A stretch of 5,962 nucleotides of DNA. Origin: Lysobacterales bacterium. GTDB lineage: Bacteria > Pseudomonadota > Gammaproteobacteria > Xanthomonadales > Xanthomonadaceae. Within the stretch, counting starts at the first letter, position 1; each line of letters starts with the position of its first letter. The position numbers were made by a program, and so were the translations under genes. This document shows, piece after piece, positions 1-5,962 of this stretch. The notes beneath the pieces were generated by a model. That model was not told where the DNA came from. It did no database searches and worked only from the letters and a program-made list of their open reading frames with translations. The DNA lies in assembly GCA_015655035.1 (NCBI GenBank), contig JAATFS010000364.1, positions 1 through 5,962 on the forward strand, given 5' to 3'.

Positions 1-1848
1 CCCATGCTCAGTTCGCTGAAGGGCAAGCCATCGATGGCATTTCCCGAGGAGCCGGCGTCTGCGCAGTGGCAGCCGGGTCAGCGCTGGTTGAAGCCGGTCG
101 CCAAAGGGCGCCAGGGAGGCGCTGCGGCGGTCCGCTGTGGGTTCTTTGGTGTTGTCTGGCTGGTGGTGCGGCTATGGCGTGGTGCCGTGCGGGTGGTTGC
201 GCCGGTGATGCGCAAGGCCAGCGATCTGGCGATGGCGCCATACGCGGCGGCCGAACGGTTTTATCTTGGTTTGCTACCGGCAGCGTTGGCGCGGCCGGGG
301 CGGGTGCTGGGGCTGGCCGCAGCGGTACTGGGCGCAACCTTGCTGGCGGTGCCGATGCTGGGGGCAGACTTGATTCCGCAACTGGCGCAAGACCGCTTCG
401 AGATGACGGTCAAGCTGCCTGCGGGCACCCCGCTGGCGCAGACCGACGCGCTGGTACGCGAGCTGCAGCTCAAGCATGCCAAGGACGCGGGTATCGGCTT
501 GCTATATGGCGTCAGCGGCAGCGGCACGCGGCTGGATGCCAATCCAACCGAGAGCGGCGAGAATATCGGCAAGTTGACGGTGGTGATGGCCGGTGGCGGC
601 ACCGAGCAAGTCGAAGAGGCGCAAACCGAGCGCCTGCGTACGACCATGGCCACGCACCCAGGCGTTCAGGTGGACTTCGCACGGCCGGCGCTTTTCAGTT
701 TTTCCACGCCGTTGGAAGTGGAGCTGCGTGGCCAGGATCTCGCCGAGTTGGAGCATGCAGGCCAGAAGCTGGCGCAGATGCTGCGTGCGAATTCGCACTA
801 TGCCGATGTCAAGTCCACCGTGGAGGAGGGGTTTCCGGAGATACAGATCCGCTTCGACCAAGAGCGTGCCGGTGCGCTGGGCCTGACCACGCGCCAGATC
901 GCCGATGTCGTGGTCAAGAAGGTGCGAGGTGACGTGGCGACGCGCTACAGCTTTCGCGACCGCAAGATCGATGTGCTGGTACGGGCGCAGCGCAGCGACC
1001 GTGGCTCGGTCGAGGACATCCGCCAATTGATCATCAACCCGGGCAGCAACACGCCGGTGCGGTTGTCGTCGGTGGCCGAGGTGCTTGCCACCACCGGTCC
1101 CAGCGAGATCCATCGCGCCGATCAGACCCGGGTGGCGATCGTGTCGGCCAGCCTGCGCGACATAGACCTGGGTGCGGCGGTGCGCGAAGTCGAGACCCTG
1201 GTGGAGGCCAATCCGCTGGCAGCCGGCACCAGCATGCATATCGGTGGACAGGGCGAGGAACTGGCCGAATCTGTGAAGTCGCTGCTGTTCGCATTCGGCC
1301 TGGCGATCTTCCTGGTCTACCTGGTGATGGCCTCCCAGTTCGAGTCGCTGCTGCATCCGTTCGTCATCCTGTTCACCATCCCGCTGGCGCTAGTGGGCGC
1401 AGTGCTGGCGCTTCTTCTGACAGGCAAGCCAGTGTCGGTGGTGGTCTTCATCGGCCTGATCCTGCTGGTGGGGCTGGTGACCAAGAACGCGATCATCCTG
1501 ATCGACAAGGTCAACCAACTGCGCGAGCAAGGCATCGCCAAGCAGGCCGCGTTGATCGAGGGCGCACGGTCGCGGCTGCGCCCGATCGTGATGACCACGC
1601 TATGCACGCTGTTCGGCTTCCTGCCGCTGGCGGTGGCGATGGGTGAGGGAGCGGAAGTGCGCTCGCCGATGGCGATCACGGTGATCGGCGGGCTGCTGGT
1701 GTCCACCTTGCTGACGCTGCTGGTGATCCCGGTGGTGTACGACCTGCTGGATCGTCGGGCTGACGAGTACTACCTGGCGCGTGGTAAGCGCATGCCAGGC
1801 CGTGATACGTCGGCTGCAGGCGGCACGGACGCGATGGAGTCGGCATGA
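1..1848 (+). CDS. RND efflux permease, C-terminal half (5'-truncated by window edge)
   Basis: Inner-membrane proton-driven efflux permease of the RND superfamily, probably HAE-1 type; the substrate cannot be read from the sequence. The frame is open from base 1, so the ATG at 4 is internal. Its first residues (PMLSS) align with P482-M483-L484 of the downstream permease, at the end of TM6, so about 480 residues are missing upstream. Counting from that ATG: a long cytoplasmic linker (about 3-98), TM7 (about 100-119), the periplasmic porter and docking region (about 123-423), TM8 (426-443), TM9 (451-473), TM10 (478-501), TM11 (527-546) and TM12 (556-580). TM10 contains GLVTKNAIILID, with K494 matching AcrB Lys940; R524 and T531 match AcrB Arg971 and Thr978. 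FSFSTP (231-236) lies near the aromatic-Pro stretch that lines the AcrB proximal pocket. The linker is about 62 residues longer than in the neighbour. The stop overlaps the next start. The family call is secure; the subfamily and substrate are inferred. Confidence 0.95.
   Translation, partial: PMLSSLKGKPSMAFPEEPASAQWQPGQRWLKPVAKGRQGGAAAVRCGFFGVVWLVVRLWRGAVRVVAPVMRKASDLAMAPYAAAERFYLGLLPAALARPGRVLGLAAAVLGATLLAVPMLGADLIPQLAQDRFEMTVKLPAGTPLAQTDALVRELQLKHAKDAGIGLLYGVSGSGTRLDANPTESGENIGKLTVVMAGGGTEQVEEAQTERLRTTMATHPGVQVDFARPALFSFSTPLEVELRGQDLAELEHAGQKLAQMLRANSHYADVKSTVEEGFPEIQIRFDQERAGALGLTTRQIADVVVKKVRGDVATRYSFRDRKIDVLVRAQRSDRGSVEDIRQLIINPGSNTPVRLSSVAEVLATTGPSEIHRADQTRVAIVSASLRDIDLGAAVREVETLVEANPLAAGTSMHIGGQGEELAESVKSLLFAFGLAIFLVYLVMASQFESLLHPFVILFTIPLALVGAVLALLLTGKPVSVVVFIGLILLVGLVTKNAIILIDKVNQLREQGIAKQAALIEGARSRLRPIVMTTLCTLFGFLPLAVAMGEGAEVRSPMAITVIGGLLVSTLLTLLVIPVVYDLLDRRADEYYLARGKRMPGRDTSAAGGTDAMESA
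1836..1839 (+). promoter_or_regulatory. Ribosome binding site for second RND permease
   Basis: GGAG sits five bases before the ATG at 1845, inside the last codons of the upstream permease gene. Together with the ATGA start/stop overlap at 1845-1848, it fixes the start of the second gene and points to translational coupling. The protein then begins MSIAEFSIRRP, the usual short cytoplasmic lead into TM1 of RND permeases, which supports the same start. Confidence 0.7.
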
Positions 1849-4800
1849 GCATCGCCGAGTTCAGTATTCGCCGGCCGGTAACCACGATCATGTGCTTCGT
1901 ATCGCTGGTGGTGGTGGGCCTGATTGCCTCTTTCAGGTTGCCGCTGGAGGCGTTGCCGGATATCTCCGCGCCGTATCTGTTCGTGCAGATACCGTATACC
2001 GGCTCCACGCCGGACGAGGTAGAGCGCAACCTGGTGCGGCCGGCAGAGGAGGCGCTGGCGACCATGACCGGGATCAAGCGCATGCGTTCCACCGCCACTG
2101 CCGATAGCGCCAACATCTTCATCGAGTTTTCCGACTGGGACCGCGACATCGCCATCGCCGCGTCGGATGCGCGCGACCGCCTGGACGCGATCCGCAGCGA
2201 TCTCCCCGACGACTTGCAGCGTTACCACGTCTACAAGTGGTCCAGCAGCGACCAGCCCGTACTCAAGGTCCGGCTGGCCAGCCAGACCGATCTGACTCGC
2301 AGCTACGACATGCTGGACCGCGAGTTCAAGCGCAGGCTCGAGCGCATTCCCGGCGTAGCCAAGGTCGAGATCGGCGGCGCGCCGCCAAACGAGGTGGAGA
2401 TCGCCATCGCACCGGACCGGCTGAGTGCACACGGCCTGAGCCTGAACGATCTCAGCGAGCGCCTGGGCAAACTCAATTTCTCGATCTCGGCCGGGCAGAT
2501 CGACGATCACGGCCAGCGCATCCGGGTACAGCCGGTAGGCGAGTTGCGCGACCTGCAAGAGCTGCGCGACCTGGTCATCAACAACAAAGGCTTGCGCCTG
2601 GGGGATATCGCCCAGGTCCAGCTCAAGCCTGGCCGGATGAATTATGGACGGCGTCTGGATGGACGCCCGGCGATCGGGCTGGACATCTTCAAGGAGCGCA
2701 GCGCCAACCTGGTGGCGGTGTCCAGCGCGGCATTGAAGGAGGTCGAGGTGATCCGCTCGCAGGCCTCGATGCGCGATGTGCAGGTCAAGATCATCGACAA
2801 CCAGGGCAAGGCGGTGACCTCTTCGTTGACCGAACTGGCCGAGGCTGGCGCGGTGGGACTGCTGCTGTCGATCACGGTGCTGTTCTTCTTCCTGCGGCAC
2901 TGGCCCTCGACCTTGATGGTGACGCTGGCGATCCCGATCTGTTTCACGATCACCCTGGGTTTCATGTACTTCGTCGGCGTCACCCTCAACATCCTGACGA
3001 TGATGGGATTGCTGCTGGCCGTCGGCATGCTGGTGGACAATGCCGTGGTGGTGGTGGAGAGCATCTACCAGGAGCGCGAGCGGATGCCGGACCAGCCGCA
3101 GCTGGCGTCGATCATTGGCACCCGCAGCGTGGCCATTGCCTTGAGCGCCGGTACACTGTGCCACTGCATCGTGTTCGTGCCGAACCTGTTCGGCGAGACC
3201 AACGACATCAGTATCTTCATGGCGCAGATCGCTATCACCATCTCGGTGTCGCTGCTGGCGTCGTGGCTGGTAGCGGTGAGCCTGATCCCGATGCTGTCGG
3301 CGCGGATGCGCACGCCCGCATTGGTGGCGTCGGAGCGTGGAGTGATCGCACGGGTGCAGCGCCGTTACGCAGGCCTGTTGCGCTGGACGCTGGAGCATCG
3401 GGGATGGAGCGTGTTCGGGATCGCGATGGTGATCGTGGCCAGCCTGGTGCCGATGAAGTTGACCAAGGTAGACATGTTTGGGGGCGAGGGCGGCAACGAG
3501 GCCTTTATCAGCTACCAGTGGAAGAGCTCCTACACCCATGAGCAGATGGGCGAGCAAGTGGCGAGACTGGAACAATTCCTGGACCAGAACCGTACGCGCT
3601 TCCATATTACCCAGATCTACTCGTGGTTCAGCGAGGATGAGGGCAGCAGCACCGTGGTGACCTTTGATGCGAACGAGATCGATGCGTTGCCGCCGTTGCT
3701 GGAAAAGATTCGCAAGGAGTTGCCACGCTCGGCCTACGCCGACCTGAGCATTGGTAGCCAGGATAACGGCGATGGCGGTGGGGGCGGAAACCAGGGCGTG
3801 CAGGTGCAACTGGTGGGCGATTCCACCCAGCAGTTACAGGCCATCGCCGACGAGGTATTGCCCTCGTTGGCGCGGCGCAAGGAACTGCGAGATGTACGCG
3901 TGGACGCCACTGATCGCTCCAGCGAGCTGGCGATCCGGGTCGATCGCGAGCGCGCCGCCATGTTCGGTTTCAGCGCCGACGATGTCGCCAAGTTCGTCGG
4001 CCTGACACTGCGCGGCACGCCACTGCGCGAGTTCCGCCGGGGCGACAACGAGGTGCCGGTGTGGATTCGCTTCGCGGGCGCAGAGACCCGCCGCCCGGAG
4101 GACCTGGCCGGCTACACCGTGCGCAGCAAGGATGGCCGGACAGTGCCACTGCTGAGTCTGGTCGATCTGCAGGTCCGTCCGTCGGCCAACCAGATCGGTC
4201 GCACCAATCGTCAGACCGCACTCACCATCAAGGCCAATCTGGCCGAAAAAGTCACCGTGCCCGAGGGCCGCAAAGCGATGGAATCGAGCTTGAAGGCGAT
4301 GAGCTTTCCCGCCGGCTACAGCTATACCTTTGACGGCGGCGACAACCAGGATGATGGCAAGGCAATGCAGCAGATGCTGTTCAATCTGGTGATTGCCCTG
4401 GTGATGATCTACGTGGTGATGGCGGCAGTGTTCGAATCGCTGCTGTTCCCCGCGGCGATCATGAGCGGCGTGGTGTTCTCGATCTTCGGCGTGTTCTGGC
4501 TATTCTGGATCACCGGCACCTCGTTCGGCATCATGGCCTTCATCGGGATACTGGTGCTGATGGGCGTGGTGGTGAACAACGGCATCGTGATGATCGAGCA
4601 CATCAACAATCTGCGCCGGCGCGGTATCGGGCGTACCGAGGCGCTGGTGGAAGGTTCGCGCGAGCGGCTGCGGCCGATCATGATGACGATGGGAACCGCG
4701 ATCCTGGCGATGGTGCCGATCTCGCTGACCAGCACCACGATGTTCAGCGATGGGCCACCGTACTACCCGATGGCCCGCGCCATCGCGGGCGGCTTGGCGT

Positions 4801-4967
4801 TTTCGACTGTGGTCAGCCTGCTGTTCCTGCCCACCATCTACGCGATCCTGGACGATATGCGCAGCGGCGCGGTGCGGCTGGTGCGGCGCGCGCGGGGACT
4901 GGATGCTTCAAGCGATGCTTTGCCGGCGGTCAAGGTGTTGCCGGAGGCAGGCACGGCGAGCTCGTGA
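1845..4967 (+). CDS. RND efflux permease, complete (HAE-1-like)
   Basis: Complete inner-membrane RND permease of 1040 residues, the usual family length. It has the duplicated architecture: TM1 (about 12-30), first periplasmic loop (31-335), TM2-TM6 (about 336-483), short cytoplasmic linker (484-519), TM7 (520-537), second periplasmic loop (541-842), TM8-TM12 (about 845-1001) and a short cytoplasmic tail. The N-terminal FSIRRPV, LPDISAPYLFVQIPY and the RLRPIMMT motif at TM11 are family hallmarks. At the proton-relay sites, TM4 reads GMLVDNAVVVVES, so D398 is kept but the second AcrB aspartate (Asp408) is N399. TM10 reads GVVVNNGIVMIEH, with N911 at the AcrB Lys940 position. R941 and T948 match Arg971 and Thr978. 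Similar Asp-Asn/Asn variants occur in one branch of RND pumps, so this need not mean inactivity. A glycine-rich loop lies at 641-650. The gene overlaps the upstream permease by 4 bp, so the two probably share an operon and perhaps a complex. Substrate unknown; a homotrimer or a mixed trimer is possible. Confidence 0.96.
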   Translation: MSIAEFSIRRPVTTIMCFVSLVVVGLIASFRLPLEALPDISAPYLFVQIPYTGSTPDEVERNLVRPAEEALATMTGIKRMRSTATADSANIFIEFSDWDRDIAIAASDARDRLDAIRSDLPDDLQRYHVYKWSSSDQPVLKVRLASQTDLTRSYDMLDREFKRRLERIPGVAKVEIGGAPPNEVEIAIAPDRLSAHGLSLNDLSERLGKLNFSISAGQIDDHGQRIRVQPVGELRDLQELRDLVINNKGLRLGDIAQVQLKPGRMNYGRRLDGRPAIGLDIFKERSANLVAVSSAALKEVEVIRSQASMRDVQVKIIDNQGKAVTSSLTELAEAGAVGLLLSITVLFFFLRHWPSTLMVTLAIPICFTITLGFMYFVGVTLNILTMMGLLLAVGMLVDNAVVVVESIYQERERMPDQPQLASIIGTRSVAIALSAGTLCHCIVFVPNLFGETNDISIFMAQIAITISVSLLASWLVAVSLIPMLSARMRTPALVASERGVIARVQRRYAGLLRWTLEHRGWSVFGIAMVIVASLVPMKLTKVDMFGGEGGNEAFISYQWKSSYTHEQMGEQVARLEQFLDQNRTRFHITQIYSWFSEDEGSSTVVTFDANEIDALPPLLEKIRKELPRSAYADLSIGSQDNGDGGGGGNQGVQVQLVGDSTQQLQAIADEVLPSLARRKELRDVRVDATDRSSELAIRVDRERAAMFGFSADDVAKFVGLTLRGTPLREFRRGDNEVPVWIRFAGAETRRPEDLAGYTVRSKDGRTVPLLSLVDLQVRPSANQIGRTNRQTALTIKANLAEKVTVPEGRKAMESSLKAMSFPAGYSYTFDGGDNQDDGKAMQQMLFNLVIALVMIYVVMAAVFESLLFPAAIMSGVVFSIFGVFWLFWITGTSFGIMAFIGILVLMGVVVNNGIVMIEHINNLRRRGIGRTEALVEGSRERLRPIMMTMGTAILAMVPISLTSTTMFSDGPPYYPMARAIAGGLAFSTVVSLLFLPTIYAILDDMRSGAVRLVRRARGLDASSDALPAVKVLPEAGTASS

Positions 4968-4975
4968 TGCCGTCA

Positions 4976-5010
4976 GCTCTCCAGCCTGTTCGTACCCGCC
5001 CGGGGAGAGC
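4976..5010. terminator. Inverted repeat between convergent genes, possible bidirectional terminator
   Basis: GCTCTCC (4976-4982) and GGAGAGC (5004-5010) form a perfect 7-bp stem around a 21-base, C/G-rich loop. The repeat sits within the 51-base gap between the stop of the RND permease gene (4967) and the stop of eda (5019), where each convergent transcript should end. Neither strand has a T-tract after the stem, so this is not a canonical intrinsic terminator. It could stabilise 3' ends or accompany Rho-dependent termination. Confidence 0.4.
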
Positions 5011-5018
5011 ATCGACCT

Positions 5019-5678
5019 TCAGCCGCCGCGCGCCTGGCGCACGATGGCCGCGGCCTTGGCCGAGCTCTGCCTGACCTTGTCCCATTGACCCTGTGCCAGC
5101 CAGTCCTTGGGGACCATCCACGAGCCGCCGATGCAGACCACGTTGGGCTGGGCGAGGAACTCGCCGGCCGTGCTCTCGCTGATACCGCCGGTAGGGCAGA
5201 GCTTGAGTTCGGACAACGGTCCGGCCAGACCCTTCAACATGGTCAGCCCGCCCACCGCCGTGGCCGGGAACAGCTTGCAGACGCGGAAGCCATAACCCAT
5301 CAGCGTCAACAACTCGGTGGGCGTCGCCGCGCCTGGCACGGCCGGGATCGGGGCGTCGGCCAGCAGGCGCGCCAGCGTTGCAGGCGTACCCGGCGTCACC
5401 AGGAAATCGGCGCCTGCATCGATCGACTGGCGCAATTGCAGCTCGCTGAGCACGGTGCCTGCGCCGATCTTGATGCCCGGCAGTTCGCGCTTGAGCAGGG
5501 CCAGCGCCTCGATCGCGATCGGCGTGCGCAAGGTCAGCTCGATGGCGGGAAGCCCGCCTTCGAGCAGGGCGTCGGCAACGCGGCGCGCCTGGTCGAGCGT
5601 ATCCACGGTGACTACCGGCAGGATGCCGGCATCGTGCAGAATTTGTTCGGCCTGGGTCTGGAGTTCGGCGATGGTCAT
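5019..5678 (-). CDS. eda: KDPG/KHG aldolase (Entner-Doudoroff pathway)
   Basis: Cytoplasmic class I aldolase that cleaves 2-keto-3-deoxy-6-phosphogluconate to pyruvate and glyceraldehyde 3-phosphate; many family members also act on 4-hydroxy-2-oxoglutarate. The 219-residue length fits the family's single TIM-barrel domain, which acts as a trimer. Visible active-site motifs are AIELTLRT with E47 (general acid/base) and R51, GAGTV (72-76), TPG (95-97), FRVCKLFPA with K135 as the Schiff-base lysine, PTGGI (162-166) and GGSWMVP (184-190) with S186 at the phosphate site. All expected catalytic residues are present. The start at 5678 is chosen because the protein begins MTIAELQTQAEQIL and all conserved sequence follows. 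The frame stays open upstream to 5840, but that stretch overlaps edd and is Arg/Pro-rich, unlike the family. The gene lies 73 bases after a probable edd, which supports the call. It converges with the RND operon. Confidence 0.97.
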   Translation of the reverse strand: MTIAELQTQAEQILHDAGILPVVTVDTLDQARRVADALLEGGLPAIELTLRTPIAIEALALLKRELPGIKIGAGTVLSELQLRQSIDAGADFLVTPGTPATLARLLADAPIPAVPGAATPTELLTLMGYGFRVCKLFPATAVGGLTMLKGLAGPLSELKLCPTGGISESTAGEFLAQPNVVCIGGSWMVPKDWLAQGQWDKVRQSSAKAAAIVRQARGG

Positions 5679-5687
5679 TGCGGTTGG

Positions 5688-5691
5688 TTCC
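5688..5691 (-). promoter_or_regulatory. Probable ribosome binding site for eda
   Basis: On the minus strand GGAA lies nine bases before the ATG that ends at 5678. It is a modest Shine-Dalgarno match, but no better site lies close by. It favours the 219-residue start over the longer in-frame extension. Confidence 0.45.
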
Positions 5692-5698
5692 GGGTAAG

Positions 5699-5725
5699 GC
5701 GGCCGCCCGATGGCGGATCGGCCGC
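5699..5725 (-). other. Hairpin in the edd-eda gap
   Basis: The 73-base gap between the probable edd stop and the eda start (5679-5751) contains CCGAT (5707-5711) and ATCGG (5717-5721) around a five-base loop. GCGG (5699-5702) and CCGC (5722-5725) can extend the stem across a four-base bulge. A second small GC-rich hairpin (GGCG 5735-5738, CGCC 5743-5746) lies nearer the edd stop. No T-tract follows. These structures may affect mRNA processing or the relative expression of the two genes, or may simply reflect high GC content. I see no clear promoter in the gap. Confidence 0.3.
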
Positions 5726-5751
5726 GAAGATGATGGCGCCTGCGCCGAGCG

Positions 5752-5962
5752 TCAGGCGTCCTTGGCTTCGTGCGGCGCGGCAGCGGCGGTCGGGCTGTCG
5801 CCGAGTTCGTACTCGGCGTCGTACTCCCAGACACTGCCATCGGCAGTCATAGGTCCACAGGAAATCGAAATCGCGCCCTGGTCGGCCGGCCCGACTACGC
5901 GTCGGTTGATCGCAAACAGGTTGCGGCCTAGGTCGTTGCCGTGGATGGCAGTATTGGCGGCA
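5752..5962 (-). CDS. edd: Probable 6-phosphogluconate dehydratase, C-terminal end (5'-truncated by window edge)
   Basis: The last 69 codons of a minus-strand gene that runs off the right edge; the stop is TGA at 5752-5754. The peptide starts AANTAIHGNDLGRNLFAIN and continues RRVVGPADQGAISISCG. This G-x-GR-x-LF...R...A-(E/D)-QGA pattern resembles the end of 6-phosphogluconate dehydratases of the IlvD/Edd family, as I recall it. Edd converts 6-phosphogluconate to 2-keto-3-deoxy-6-phosphogluconate in the cytoplasm, the substrate of the downstream aldolase, so the edd-eda order is the strongest support. The catalytic and Fe-S cluster residues lie outside the window. The end is a roughly 34-residue tail, acidic in WEYDAEYELGD and then Ala-rich (PTAAAAPHEAKDA), apparently longer than in enterobacterial Edd. 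The codons give a clean frame with no interruption. Another gene is possible but less likely. Confidence 0.75.
   Translation of the reverse strand, partial: AANTAIHGNDLGRNLFAINRRVVGPADQGAISISCGPMTADGSVWEYDAEYELGDSPTAAAAPHEAKDA

Noticed and set aside
4..6. ATG at position 4 as a true start of the first permease.
   Set aside because: The frame is open to base 1, and the residues there match the end of TM6 in the neighbouring permease, so the gene starts well outside the window.
502..1356. A 284-codon minus-strand open frame opposite the first permease.
   Set aside because: His/Gln/Arg-rich shadow of a gene whose plus-strand frame has conserved RND motifs; no supporting start context or domain.
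2237..3541. A 434-codon plus-strand frame inside the second permease gene.
   Set aside because: Its Arg/Gly/Ala/Asp-rich, repetitive composition is that of an out-of-frame reading of the permease gene, which has no frameshift.
1770..3809. A 679-codon open frame on the minus strand opposite the second RND gene.
   Set aside because: Its translation is rich in His, Arg, Gln and Ala with no domain or membrane pattern, as expected for the reverse complement of GC-rich coding DNA. The plus-strand frame has clear family motifs throughout.
5676..5840. Upstream in-frame extension of eda (54 extra residues).
   Set aside because: The extension is Arg/Pro-rich, overlaps the 3' end of edd in another frame, and lies before the natural KDPG aldolase N-terminus at 5678.
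5085..5852. A 255-codon plus-strand open frame opposite eda.
   Set aside because: It is the complementary shadow of eda and the edd tail: low-complexity, Arg/Gln/Gly-rich and without motifs.
1..5962. The possibility that the window holds a wholly new multi-gene system.
   Set aside because: Every stretch is accounted for by RND permeases and Entner-Doudoroff genes with short gaps; no unexplained gene or repeat array remains.

Overview
The window is an ordinary stretch of chromosome from a high-GC Gram-negative bacterium. The Entner-Doudoroff genes, the tandem RND pump genes and the style of the proteins suggest a gammaproteobacterium of the Xanthomonas/Stenotrophomonas group. That assignment rests on my recollection of the proteins, not on a search, and I hold it at moderate confidence. 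I see no RNA gene, mobile element, CRISPR array or phage sequence.

Plus strand, 1-4967: two RND-superfamily efflux permease genes lie in tandem. The first is cut by the left edge, so only its second half is present, from the end of TM6 to the C-terminus. The second is complete at 1040 residues. They overlap by four bases (ATGA), and the second has its own GGAG ribosome binding site, which is typical of translationally coupled subunits. Both look like HAE-1-type drug or small-molecule/proton antiporters of the inner membrane. They would normally work with a periplasmic adaptor and a TolC-like channel, neither of which is in the window. The two permeases differ at the proton-relay positions and in the length of their central cytoplasmic linker, which suggests they are not interchangeable.

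Middle, 4968-5018: a 51-base gap separates the convergent pump and sugar genes. It contains a perfect 7-bp inverted repeat that may act as a bidirectional transcription stop.

Minus strand, 5962-5019: the last 69 codons of a probable edd gene (6-phosphogluconate dehydratase) are followed after 73 bases by a complete eda gene (KDPG aldolase). These are the two defining enzymes of the Entner-Doudoroff pathway and are probably co-transcribed. Edd makes 2-keto-3-deoxy-6-phosphogluconate, and Eda splits it into pyruvate and glyceraldehyde 3-phosphate. I see no functional link between the pump operon and the sugar operon beyond being neighbours.

I found no convincing undescribed system. The observations most worth checking are the linker insertion in the first pump, the altered proton-relay residues and glycine-rich loop in the second, and the C-terminal tail on Edd.
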